Shown piece by piece: positions 53,601-64,000 of a DNA stretch of 64,000 bases. The notes under the pieces were generated by a model, which ran no database searches, was not told where the DNA came from, and worked only from the letters and a program-made list of their open reading frames with translations. This stretch comes from Channallabes apus. Taxonomy: Eukaryota > Chordata > Actinopteri > Siluriformes > Clariidae. The translations under genes were made by a program, and so were the position numbers. The stretch lies in the NCBI GenBank assembly GCA_030522415.1, contig CM060125.1, positions 2,040,901 through 2,104,900 on the forward strand, given 5' to 3'. Numbering within the stretch: the first letter of the stretch is position 1; the number at the start of each line of letters is the position of its first letter.

Positions 53601-55138
53601 ACATTAAAATAATTATATTTCTATATACTCAAATTATTTGAATGAGTCGTAAAAAGCTCTATTATATTTTAAACAGTTGTGTTCGGAGCAGTTTGATTAG
53701 GATAACGTCATGCAGCTGAGTCATGCATCTATAAGTTTTGCCTACGTGCTTTTACACAAGTGCCACTGATTTCACCATTTCGCTTTTTACCATTTAAAAC
53801 TACAAAAAACTGCCAAAACAAACGCACTATAACGTGCAGCCTACTTTAAGTGACGCAAAAAGTGACGTCATGCGCTTTCCTTGGCGCAGTCCTACAGTAC
53901 ATAAAATAAAATAAAAAACCTTCACACTGGGTAAAGTAGGAAGCTTCATAAATAACTTTTATGTCCAGTGATGAGCAAGGAATATTTTCAGTCTTAAATG
54001 AACTGTACGCATTATTCCTGAGTGATTCAGAGATGTTTAGTAAATACAGGCCCTGAACAAAGACAAAATCTTTCCCTTATTTATATACATTGTTAACATT
54101 CTATCTATGTTCAACAGCTTTTTAGTTATTCACTTTAAGGAGTTCTAAAGTAAAGAAAAGTGACCGCTTTCTTAAAAAAAAAAGATTTAAAAAAGTCCAA
54201 GACTCTGTTATTGCTGAAAGTCCTGTGTAGACAGCTTATGTTTTTATTTAGTTTGAGTGCAAGAAAAAATGAGAATCATGTCAGAGAACAGCGAACTCAA
54301 TTCCCATGAAGAAAAATCATTGTGCAGAGCTGATGCAGATCAGGAAAACTGCTCTCCAGTACTAAAAACGTCACAAGGATGACTAACAAAGAAAACAACC
54401 TTACTTCTTGAGTTCTGTCTCTTTCTGCCGTCGTTGTCGCTCCTGAACATAAGCTGTTGGGTCAAACCGTGGTCCTTGAGACCCTGAAATGAAAAATGTA
54501 TACATAGGAAAAAATTTTTGTAGATTAATTGTCATTATTTATATGATATATATATATATAACTTAAAGGATTTAAAAATTAAGATACAAAATCTTTTAGG
54601 AGAAATGCCACGTTAATTAGACAGAGCAAAACAGACATCATGGTCAGTTCATAATTTAAGAAGGAATGTATACTGACATACCACATGAAATACAAAAACA
54701 TGCCTGTTGGAGAAGGTGAAGATCTTGAGAAGTGCTTGCGTGCTCCTGAAGAACCTGACCTTCTCTCTCTCCCTTCTGACCTCCTGATCGGATCCTCTGC
54801 TCTTTCTCTGGACCCAGAGCGAGCCCTGACCCCAGCTCGGGGTAAAACGCGCTCCCCTGAGGCTGACCGTGGAAAATCTGCCTCCCCCCTTGATCCACCA
54901 CGTCGGGACAGAACCGGTGTGATCCTTCTACAAATGTGAGGTATGAAAGGCTCAAACACTGGTACACAGGATCATGTGAAGCTTCCAGGTAAAGAAACAC
55001 AGCACTTACCCCCGGCGCAAAGCTGCTAACTCAGTGGTCAGACTCTTCACACGTATTCGTAGAGCTCGCTCTGAGGACTTCAGCTCCTCCAACTGAAAGG
55101 TAATCAATCAATACACTGCGTTCCAAATTATTACGTCA

Positions 55139-55218
<80 letters not shown>

Positions 55219-58200
55219 AGCAGTAGAAGCATATTGCTTGAAACCTGTGGCCTGCTTAATAATCTGGCAAACTAATTATCACACGTGTCTGAGATTCATT
55301 TCAATGATCCAAAGAGCCCTGAGACGCAATACCATCCATGAGTTTAATTAAAAAACTAAACATTTAATGTTTGACACTTACATCCAATTTGCATAATAAC
55401 TTGGAATGAACAAATAAGATACAAATTATTACAGCACTAAATATTTTATCCTTATAGAAATATGGGATGGTGAGAACAATGATCTAACAGTGCAGTAAAA
55501 ACTCGGAAACTACCATTCAAAAGTTTGAACACACCTAATTCCGTGATCTATCCTGATTTTTATTTCTTTCTACATTATGAAACAATGCAGAAGAAATACA
55601 AAATATGATGCGTCAGCATCCAAAATGAGATGTGTCTGCTTTGTATTAATGCTGTGTAAAGCCTTCATACCGGCTCTAATCTGAGGTTCTGTAAATAGAT
55701 CATTTTTGAGGCTAGTAACTCTAGATGAACGTCTCCTATGCAGCAGAGGTAAGTTTTGGTCTTGATTTCCTGGAATGGTCTTCATAAAAACCTGTTTCAT
55801 CATGGTGGTAGATGGGTTTTTCAAATGCAAATACAGTTCATCTTACCTGAAGGCTTTAAAATAACAATTGACTGTTGTTGTTATTAGCTAATTACCTAAT
55901 GCCATCGCTTTGGGACAGAAAAAAATCTAGTATTGTTCTACTCACTCACTCTTTATCCTGTATATACAGGGTTATATATATATGATATTTTATTCATAAT
56001 TTGTTTTTGTTGCTTGTGACGAATGACAATGTAATTGTATAGTATTTACATTATTGAAATGTATTTAAAGTATGTTAATTCAAAATTTTACATTCATTTT
56101 CATAAACAACTTGTTCACAAGTCAACAATAACATTGTAATGAAATGACTCCTATGTGAAACACTGTGGTATGAGGCATTTTGGGTGCAACCCAGAAACCA
56201 GCATAAAGCAACAAAAGATGCTCAAAGACGATTATAACTCTAGATCAGTTGACATTATATGTTTAATGTTAAATTACAGTGAAGCAAAAAAGTATTTATT
56301 CAGCCACCAATTGTGCAAGTTCTCCCACTTAAAAAGATGAGAGAGGCTTGTAATTTTCATCATAGATATATGAGAGACCTCAACTACGAGAGACAAAATA
56401 TGAAAATAAATCCAGAAAATCACATTGTAGGATTTTTAAAGAATTTATTTGCAAATTTTGGTGGAAAATAAGTATTTGGTTTCTGGGTTAGACCTCAAAT
56501 GTCAGAAACCAGCGTTAAATACCATGGTGTTTCACATATGGGTCATTTCATTACAATGTTATTGTTGACTTATGAACAAGTTAAGTTTATGATAATGAAT
56601 GTGAAAATAGAATTAACATACTTTAAAAACATTTGTCATTCATCACAAGCAACAACAAAAAATTATGAATCTATGTTGACACTAGTGCTGCACGATATAT
56701 CGAAAAAATATCGTTATCGCGATAATGGCATGCGCGATAACCATATTGTAAAGAGTTGCGATAAATACTTTATTTGCCAAGCATTTGTGTGTCAGATGGG
56801 CCCTTACTATGTTTATACCCGCTTATATCTTATAAATTATATATATATATATATATATAAATCTTTATACTTCATTCTGTCGCGAACTAAGCCCGGATGA
56901 TCAGAAGCCGTTAGCCTTTTGTAGCGTGGACGGTAAACCCAAACGCGGAAGCAAGCGAGTAGGCAGGATAACCACGCGAATTAGTCTAAGGACTCTCACA
57001 GAAGGGGAGCAACGGAAAAACACACATTTAACCCGCGTCCTATAAACACACACTCGAATCAGAAAGTAAACAATCTGAACCGACATGCGCAAACTCAGTG
57101 ACTAAGCTCTATGCGGTGGTTTGTTTACTTCACTTATACTTCCGGGTTCGCGCCCGCATTACTTCCGGGTCCTAGTGCCGGTCGTGGACCGAGTGTGTGT
57201 GTGTGTGTGTGCGTGCGTGTGTGTGACAAATAGTATTTTTTTAATTTAATTTTTGTTTAATATTTATTTTTATTAAAAAAAAAAACAGGCAAGCCAAAGA
57301 GAATATTTAGTTTAAAAGATGCTCTTGTTTTAAGACACTATTGATGAGTGTGTGGTTACACGTAAATATAAAGTAATGTTTGAAAGTAATTCATATTGTG
57401 TTGGCAGGTTTATAGTAACAGCAAACCAGAAGTCAGAATATCTGCTGAGGGGTTTAAGTCATTCATAGTGTTTTGAAGTCTAAATATTTGCAACTTCCTT
57501 GACATATAGTTTCTTTTTAGCCTGAATTAGATTTAATTACATCAGACGAATATCTATTACCTGTTTATTTTAGTATGATCATTACATATAAATAAATAAA
57601 TTTAAAAAATAGGCAATAATAATAAAAAAATGCATTTCTCTAGGGAAATGTTATATCGCTAGAAATATCGTTATCGCAGTATTCAACAACAATATCGCAT
57701 ATCGCATATTTTCCTAATATCGTGCAGCCCTACTTTAAATACATTTGTCATTCATCACAACAAAAAATTATGAATAAAATCTCAAACATGCAGCAACAAT
57801 CTATGTTGACACACAACCCATACAGTATGCAGCCTTTAGTGTGGTACTTCGGGCTTATTTGATATCTCTTAAACTTTGTAGCTGATGACAGTCTGGGGAA
57901 TTTACTAAAGGCAATGGCTTAAATTTGTTGTGGATCAAAGAATTAACTTTGCATGATTTTCTCCCTGGCAAGAAAAAAAATTGCTTCTGTGGTGTACCAC
58001 AGTATAACTTTACCTGTTACACTCATACGCAACATTTTTTACATTACTGAGTATCAGGTCTACCATCCAAAAGCAGTTAAGATTAACTGTACGAGTGCAC
58101 ATCTACAGAGCACTTGGCTCCATCACACTAGGTAAACACTAGGTTACAAGGACTAACCTGCTCCATTAAATGACGCTGTTCTTGACCCCTCTTACTTGCT

Positions 58201-59558
58201 GAACGTTGGCTTTTTGCTCTTTCTCTTAAAAGCTCCTCCTCTAGACTCTGCACCACTTCTCTGAGCCCCCGATTCCCTGACGTGGGGCCAGCCCCAGCTG
58301 CTCGCAGTCGCTCCAGAGCGTTGGCCAGCATGTCCTTCTCCTCCCTTAAAACAGCTAACCTATTGTAGTACATTATATTTCAGTAGTTAGTAAAAAATTT
58401 CCATTCATTAATGAAGTATGCTGCTTTATTCTGAACTATTACACATTCTATATTGTTGAAATGCAAAAACAGAACTAACTCTGCACGAAGACGGCGGGTC
58501 TCTTGGTTCGACACCGTATGATCTCCCCTCATCCTTAAAGTATTTAGTTCAGCCCTTAGAGCCCTGATCTCTCTCTGGAGCTCTGCAGGATTGGGCTTAC
58601 CAACATACGCCAGTGGCAAAGGGTAGTGGATCCTAGTGAGAGCACAAGATGGCATTTAAAATAATGAACCAAAACAGGTTGGGTGTACAATGTTTACCTC
58701 TTTAGGTTTACACTAAAATGATGAAGTGAGGAATAAATGGAAGTCTGTCCCTCCCAGGAATTTATTTTCAGTAATAATCTCTCTCAAACCATATCCAGCT
58801 ATGCAATGACACCTAGATGTTTTGTCATGTGTTCACAATACTGACCTATCAAACTCCACAGTATAGATGAGGATGAGGTAGCGTTTTGTGCTGAGAGCGG
58901 GGGACTGCTGCTGGGCGCGAGGTCTTCCCACCACACCTGCCTTCCTGTTTCGCAGAAGCTCCAGGTCCGAGTAGGTCAGCAGATCAAACGTTACTGACTC
59001 ACTAGACTGGGAATTTTAAAACCATATCAGAAAATAAAGCCTGCTGAATAAGTAAGGAAAGACTCAAAGAATTCATGTGCGGTTTACCACCAAGTTAAAT
59101 ATTTTCCTATAACAATATTTCCAAATATTTTATTCATCTTACACCGGGAATGCTCTTTTAGTAATTACAGAAAACCAAATGTAAATGAGTTCTTGTTTCT
59201 TGAATTGATAACAGACCGTGTTGTTACTACTGCAAGTTACCTTACTGACTGCAGACTCAAGCATGCTACAGAATATCGGGAACTGTTTAAAGTTTCCAGT
59301 TTTGCGAGTGAGATCTTCGATGTCTGAAACACAGCAACAAACAAGTCAGGAAATGTTGAGGCAGAACATAATATTAAGTTCAAACAGTATTTGAAGAAGT
59401 GCACATTTACATGCTGGATCGAATTCTCCACTCCACTGGTCAGCTGTCATGAGATCAGAAATCTCGACTGTTAGTGAGTGATCCTGCAGCTCCACTTTAA
59501 TGGCAAATTCAACACCACGAAACGTCACATCTTCTTGTATGACTGTGCCAACTTCCAT
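50671..59558 (-). CDS. ccdc61: CCDC61 / VFL3, centriole-associated coiled-coil protein
   Basis: Eleven minus-strand coding exons join in phase: 59558-59411, 59323-59241, 59006-58846, 58632-58480, 58359-58158, 55092-55010, 54927-54704, 54483-54405, 51998-51795, 51709-51676 and 50763-50671, giving 487 codons plus stop (human CCDC61 is about 512). The family is paralogous to SAS6 (XRCC4-like superfamily), binds microtubules and acts at centrioles and basal bodies. Residues 1 to about 140 form the head domain (MEVGTVIQEDVTFRG, IEDLTRKTGNFKQFPIFCSM). Coiled coil follows (about 145-275; LREEKDMLANALERLR). Ser/Arg-rich disordered segments lie at about 277-351 and 378-446, flanking RFDPTAY. A conserved C-terminal helix ends the protein (EIDARLQALQEYM). 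The exon ending at 54704 uses a GC donor. The start codon is preceded by an acceptor (exon from 59584), so a 5' UTR exon lies upstream. Identification is secure. Confidence 0.95.
52699..53592 (+). mobile_element. Non-autonomous hAT element, copy 2
   Basis: The same family as 31554-32467. The ends are TAGGGCTGGACGATATGGC and CGCCCAGGCCTA, with a perfect 8-bp duplication TGGTGCAC at 52691-52698 and 53593-53600. A 92-codon open frame (53230-53508) matches the one in the other copy. The element sits in the ccdc61 intron between 51998 and 54405. Confidence 0.92.
55113..55410. mobile_element. Small inverted-repeat remnant around an AT microsatellite
   Basis: gcgttccaaattattacg at 55119 is mirrored by gcataataacttggaatg near 55391. 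The same end motif marks the Tc1-like element at 20785, so this is probably an internally deleted relative. A long (TA)n run lies just inside the left end. Confidence 0.5.
55138..55208. repeat. (TA)n microsatellite
   Basis: About 35 TA units in the ccdc61 intron upstream of exon 55092-55010. Confidence 0.95.
55990..56672. repeat. Long imperfect inverted repeat
   Basis: Arm 55990-56172 is the inverted copy of about 56515-56672. Shared blocks include gtgtttcacata, tcatttcattacaatgttat, gttgact and gcttgtgacgaatgac. The loop of about 340 bases holds a single Tc1-type terminal repeat (aaaaaagtatttattcagcc through ggaaaataagtatttgg). A third, direct copy of the arm end follows the hAT element at 57733. 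Located in a ccdc61 intron. Confidence 0.75.
56683..57732. mobile_element. hAT-like element with cgatat-type ends
   Basis: The ends are TAGTGCTGCACGATATATCG and, inverted, TAGGGCTGCACGATATTAGG. The subterminal regions are rich in atcgttatcgc. No 8-bp duplication is visible: the flanks are gttgacac and ctttaaat. The interior has a GC-rich block with acttccgggtcctag that also occurs in the elements at 31.5 and 52.7 kb. It lies in the long ccdc61 intron between 55092 and 58158. Confidence 0.75.
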
Positions 59559-60589
59559 GATGAATTTAGGGTGTATTCAGTAGCCTGGAAAAAAATTTAG
59601 ATTTTTAAAATAGACATTTCTCAGATATTTTATTCCACCCCCCTACTTTCTTGATCTACCTTATAAATAGATGATCCTATAGTTGCTCCAGAAAAATTGG
59701 ATTTTTAAAAAAAATACAGATTAGGATGCAATACACCATTACTGCCCACCTGATTTTAAACCTAATTAATTTCCATGCTCTAGAAAACATAGGAAAAAAT
59801 CTGACCATACAGTAAGTACATTAAACTAAAGTGTGTTCTGTAATTGTAACCAGTCAGTCTACTGATTTAAAGTAGTCTTGAAAACTAGTCACTGTGCTCT
59901 GTGGTATTATTGTGTACCACACTGAACATGGACCACAGAGAGCTCAGAAGAGTGTGTTCTCATGAGAATGGAAAAAAAAATATCATGGACAAACATGTTA
60001 AAGATAAAGGCTACGAGACAGATAATAGGAATGGTAACCAAAGAGTCTGAAATATAGAGAAGGTTTAGTTATGTTCCTGGACTTTTCGGGTGCGTAGAGC
60101 TGATTTAGCCGGAAAATCTGCATCGTAGCTTTTGTGCACGGTTTTGAAATAGCGCTCCAAATTGCCCTTCTTCTTCTTTTTGCTTCTAGTTGCCTTTTAC
60201 TTTGTTCACGTTGCAGCTCTCTCAACTTCTCTACTTAAACACTGAGTCCCTACTAAGTAACGTGCCTATAGCTAAAACCCTGGCTAAATTCAGATTAGCA
60301 TACTAGCATACTACTCTCGCTATTTCTGCCATATATTTATATGAAATAGTATGAGTAGTATGAGATTTCAAATACAGCCACTAATTCCGTCGGTTTAAAT
60401 TTTCAGCGCAGAGCCGAACGTAATCAGTGATCTTGTGAGGGGAAATAAAGAACTGTTTTTTAAAATAAGTACAGGGTTTCTTTACTCAAGAAATACTATG
60501 TCTATAAAGGTTATTGTTTTATGTATTTGAGGTTTGAGGCGTAGAAACAGTGAAGAAAGAGAAAGGACAAACCTGAAGGCAGTTTACTC

Positions 60590-61060
60590 TCGCGATCGAC
60601 TGGAAAGCAGTCTGCGATCGACCGCGATCGACTGGTTGGGCACCCCTGCTCTAGATTATCCTGGTATTCTGGAGCGAAATGCGCTGCCCAAGTCAGAATG
60701 CTTGGTTTCAGTCCTCCAACAGGATAATGACCCAAAACACACAGCTAAAAACACCCAAAAATGGTTAGAAACAAAACACTGAACAATTCTGAAGTGGCCT
60801 TATATGAGCCCTTATCTAAATCCTATTGAACATCTGTGGAAAGAGCTCAAACGTAGTCTGGAGAAGGTACAATTCATACACGAGATAGCTGAAGCAGTTT
60901 GATCAAAAGAAGGGGCCAAAATACCTGTTGACAGGTGCAGAAGTCTCATGAGAGCTACAGGAATCACAATGACTCAAAAGGTTGTGCAACGAAATATTAA
61001 GGTAAGAGTGCTATCATTTTTGTCCAGACCAGCTTTATTAGTTTTTTTTTTCTTAATGCT
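60590..61060 (+). mobile_element. Tc1-like transposase remnant
   Basis: A plus-strand fragment reads LQQDNDPKHTAKNTQKWL, then, after a stop, WPYMSPYLNPIEHLWKELK, the second Asp and Glu blocks of a Tc1 transposase. It is broken by stop codons. Just upstream (about 60590-60655) is a fragment rich in cgatcgac repeats that ends gggcacccctg, a hAT-type end. Both lie in ccdc61 intron 1. Confidence 0.75.
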
Positions 61061-61503
61061 TCATTAGTTAAATATTCTCAGTATCACTTTTGTCCATTTA
61101 TTTTTGAACAAATGGCAAATTGTATTTTATTTACATCCAAACTGAGATAGAAAGCTAACTTGCTTCTAACACAAAGCTTAATCCAAAATCCCAAAATTTT
61201 ATTAATAACTTTGTGTAAATGCTCATATGAAGGAATTAGGAATAAACCTGGTTGACTAACAGACAGGGTACAATGTATGAGATGATACTGTGAAAACTGT
61301 CTGGAGCTGAGAAATTATGCAGAGCCCCAGACTCCGGTCAGTTAACTTTTTCTGTACACTACCACAGTCACCTATACTGAAGATTAATCCTATAAAATGC
61401 TTTAGTACGTTCCGGAATAGTAAACCATCTACACAGAGGACAGGGCGGGTGTTAACAGACTTGGTTAGCTGGGAATTATTAAATATGTTATTATAACTAC
61501 CAG

Positions 61504-62552
61504 TAGGGGTGGGCGATATATCAGTATACACAGTTAACCGGTAGAAATTTGTCAACCGATTTTGGTCTATCGTCTTAATCGCGGTTGAGATCACGCGACG
61601 TTGCACGTTACATAACCACGCAATACACATTAATTTCTATGGGAAGCCAAACACATCTAAAGTGGGATGAAACCGTGGCACCCGATTGAGCTGTCGCGGG
61701 CAGACTAAATATCCAGACCCGGTGGATCGCGCAGTCGGACCAACTTGAGCAGCGCTGCTCGAATCTCAAACCTGCATGACGCTGATAGAAATAGACCGCG
61801 CCGACCATCAAAATATATTTTACCCCGCTGGGATGTGCACATACAAACCAGGCATGGCAAGGCAGAAACAATATTAAACAGTCCTGACATTTTATATAAA
61901 TTGTTTTTAAATAAAAAACAGTGGGTCGCGCAGGTTTGTGCTGAAGTTAATCCGTGCTGCGTGATCCACCGAGCTGCGCAAATAAACCAGATCATCTCTG
62001 CATGTTCCAACATAGTCGCACTGTGCTGTCCACTGGGCCGCGCAGATATTTGGTTCAAGCCGGTGCCGCGGTTTCGTCCCACTTTTGATGTGTTTGGCTT
62101 CACATGCACTTCGACAATGGAAGAAGACGCTGCAGCAGCAGTGAGTTTGCTTACATGTGACACAACCAACAAAGAGGAGATTGTAAAGAAAAAAGCTGCC
62201 TCGTCTGTGGTGTGGAATTGGTTTGGGTAGAAGAAAAGTGATACGGATGAGATGAACGTGATTTACAAGGTACGCAAGTGCACTGTTTTAACAAGTGGTG
62301 GAAACACGTCAAACCTTTTCTATCATCTGAAATACAAGCATCCAAACGAATATGGCCAAAGTAAAAAAATGCGGCAAACCTCAGCAATTCACAGTTTAAA
62401 TAAAATGACATTATCTAAAACAGTTTCTTTGTGTTTTAATTTTTATTTATGCATTTTCAGATATAAATTGCTATATTGTGATATATATCGTTATCGAGGT
62501 AGAAAATTGCTTCTACCGTGATAGAAGATTTTGGTTATATCGCCCACTCCTA
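61504..62552 (+). mobile_element. Decayed hAT element with BED-finger remnant
   Basis: The inverted ends are TAGGGGTGGGCGATATA and TATATCGCCCACTCCTA. From 62117 the plus strand reads MEEDAAAAVSLLTCD, then VVWNWFG, an in-frame stop, and after it GGNTSNLFYHLKYKHPNEYG, the core of a BED zinc finger as in ZBED/hAT transposases. Part of the expected Cys pair is lost. The catalytic domain is absent. No clean 8-bp duplication was found. It lies in ccdc61 intron 1. Confidence 0.8.
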
Positions 62553-62879
62553 CCAGAACTAAGTAGCTAAACTGCCTCCTTATCCTTTCCCTTCGCTAGT
62601 CACGTGTTTAATAGCTAAAATGTTTATTTCTATCACGTGTCCAGTTTTGAAAAACTTGCTCGCGTGCACTTGATTAAAACTGACCTAGCTAACATTATCC
62701 AATAAATACCAACAAGACAACTGTCTTTTAATTCAATAACATGAACAATGAACATATGTTTATTTACCCCTTTTCTTGAAAATCATCGCTAATCGAACTT
62801 ATCATATGTTAATAAAACGGATTAAATGTCACAAGCTATCTACGAAACACAAACGGACTTATTAGCCAGCTAAGCTAAC

Positions 62880-63200
62880 AGGCTACATACCCGCTGTAGA
62901 TCAGAGACGCGGTGAATCCAACAGCTGGGCTAAGTGATTTAAATCCTACATTTATTTTTGCAAGTTATAACTTGCACACCGAAAGCGATAAAATAATTTT
63001 TTTTTTAAATAAGACGATAAACCTATAACAAATATCATACCTTTAACTCTAGATACGGCATTTTAAGCTAACAAACCTTCCTATCTGGTGTCAGTTGCAA
63101 CAATTGAAAACAGCGGCACAACAACCGGGAATTTAAAAACCCCGCCCCCGAAAGCACCCATTGGCCAGAGACTTGAAAAACAGGCACGTGTTTGGGTGTT
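62880..63200 (-). promoter_or_regulatory. Likely ccdc61 promoter and untranslated first exon
   Basis: Two minus-strand donor-like sites (GG|GTATGT at about 62893 and AAAG|GTATGA at about 63040) lie upstream of the first ccdc61 coding exon. Beside them is a GC box (ccccgcccccg, about 63141) and a CCATTGG element (about 63160). This is consistent with the transcription start and 5' UTR exon(s), but no site is proven. Confidence 0.4.
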
Positions 63201-63384
63201 TTCCTTGTCAATCAAAAACGACACAACCCCTCTTGCTAACGCCCACTACTGCATACTAAGTATACTATATACCAAGTAAGTATGTTAGTATACTGTAATG
63301 CTTTTCGCTGTTATCCACTGAGTGGAGGAGCTACAAAAGTACGATTAAAATAATCATCAATATTATTTTGCTAAATATTGAAAG

Positions 63385-63545
63385 TGGCATAGTGGCAGCA
63401 CCTCCAGGGTCCGGAGTTGATTCCCGCCTCGTGTCTGTCTGTGTGCACGGAGATTCTATGCCATCAGGATGTACCTCGCCTCGTGCCCTAAGTCTCCTGG
63501 GATAGGCTCCTCCCCCTGCATACAGGATAAAGCAGTATATAATAT
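63385..63545 (+). repeat. SINE fragment near the right edge
   Basis: cacctccagggtccggagtt, cctcgtgccctaagtctcct and aggctcctcc...ataggataaagc-like blocks match the SINE at 9627, with the middle deleted. Confidence 0.6.
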
Positions 63546-64000
63546 TGTAGCGTTTTTCGACGCTAGCAGGGATCTTGGAGTACGAGTGAGCTTAGTTGCT
63601 CCCCAATGCAAATGGCTGGGAAGTCGTTTATTACCACAACACAAGCACACATACACACACCCAACTTGGCCGAAGCCACTAACCCAAACACCCCTCTCTC
63701 TCATGGTAGAGACAGAGAAAACCCCCGCAAAGCATGACGGTCGTCAGCCGCTGGCCCGCCCACGCCACAATATGATGATGAAATCAGAGTTGTGGTGATT
63801 TATAGGAAATGTATAGACTGTACACAGACACTAACCCACTATCATGATCAAACCCAAGGGCTCTGGAGCTGCAAGGTGGCAACACTACCCCCTGCATCAG
63901 TGTCACCCTAAACACGATTAGCTTCAAATAAATAAATAATACATTAATTTGCTATCAGGGCATTGTTTTTTTTTTTGCCCTGCAATTCCGAAAGCCTGGG

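Noticed and set aside
59998..60225. Minus-strand frame rich in Arg/Gln/Glu (RELQREQSKRQLEAKRRRR)
   Set aside because: No splice acceptor or donor in phase with ccdc61 and no recognised domain; the bias can come from the purine-rich tract.

Overview
This window looks like vertebrate, specifically teleost fish, nuclear DNA. The genes are split into many short exons with GT/AG introns, the background is AT-rich with long microsatellites, and the introns are full of Tc1-like and hAT DNA transposons, tRNA-derived SINEs and a LINE. Four genes are recognised: qpctl, meiosin (bhmg1), itpkc and ccdc61. Their human orthologues all lie on chromosome 19q13 (QPCTL, MEIOSIN and CCDC61 close together, ITPKC further off), so the window is a fish counterpart of that block. 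Keeping a meiosin gene hints at a lineage that kept the STRA8/MEIOSIN meiotic-entry module, such as catfishes or salmonids. That is an inference only.

Layout. At 1-7.8 kb lies qpctl on the minus strand, lacking only its last coding exon beyond the left edge; a Tc1 copy sits in one intron and a non-coding first exon lies near 7.7 kb. At 8.7-18.4 kb lies meiosin on the plus strand, head to head with qpctl, with 11 coding exons that join in phase to 458 codons (bHLH at the N terminus, HMG box at the C terminus). At 19.5-31 kb lies an unidentified 10-exon minus-strand gene (587 codons), convergent with meiosin and ending in a coiled coil. Its introns hold a Tc1 element, LINE tails and a 2.6 kb LINE inserted in a SINE. 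At 31.5-34.8 kb is intergenic DNA with a non-autonomous hAT element. At 34.8-46.6 kb lies itpkc on the minus strand (7 coding exons, 423 codons), carrying a palindromic element and a Tc1 element with large inverted repeats. At 47.3-48.9 kb is a second copy of the first Tc1 element, in opposite orientation. At 50.7-63.1 kb lies ccdc61 on the minus strand (11 coding exons, 487 codons, one GC-AG intron), with three hAT-like elements and an inverted repeat in its introns. The right end holds a SINE fragment and nothing else recognisable.

The genes do not form one pathway. qpctl encodes a Golgi glutaminyl cyclase homologue, meiosin a meiotic-entry transcription factor, itpkc an inositol phosphate kinase, and ccdc61 a centriole/basal-body protein. 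The most notable points are the apparent loss of two acidic catalytic residues in an otherwise intact qpctl, the full-length fish meiosin with an atypical basic region, the unidentified meiosin-adjacent gene, and several transposon structures whose insertion order can be read from target-site duplications. All exon joins were made by eye from splice sites and codon phase; no database search was possible.
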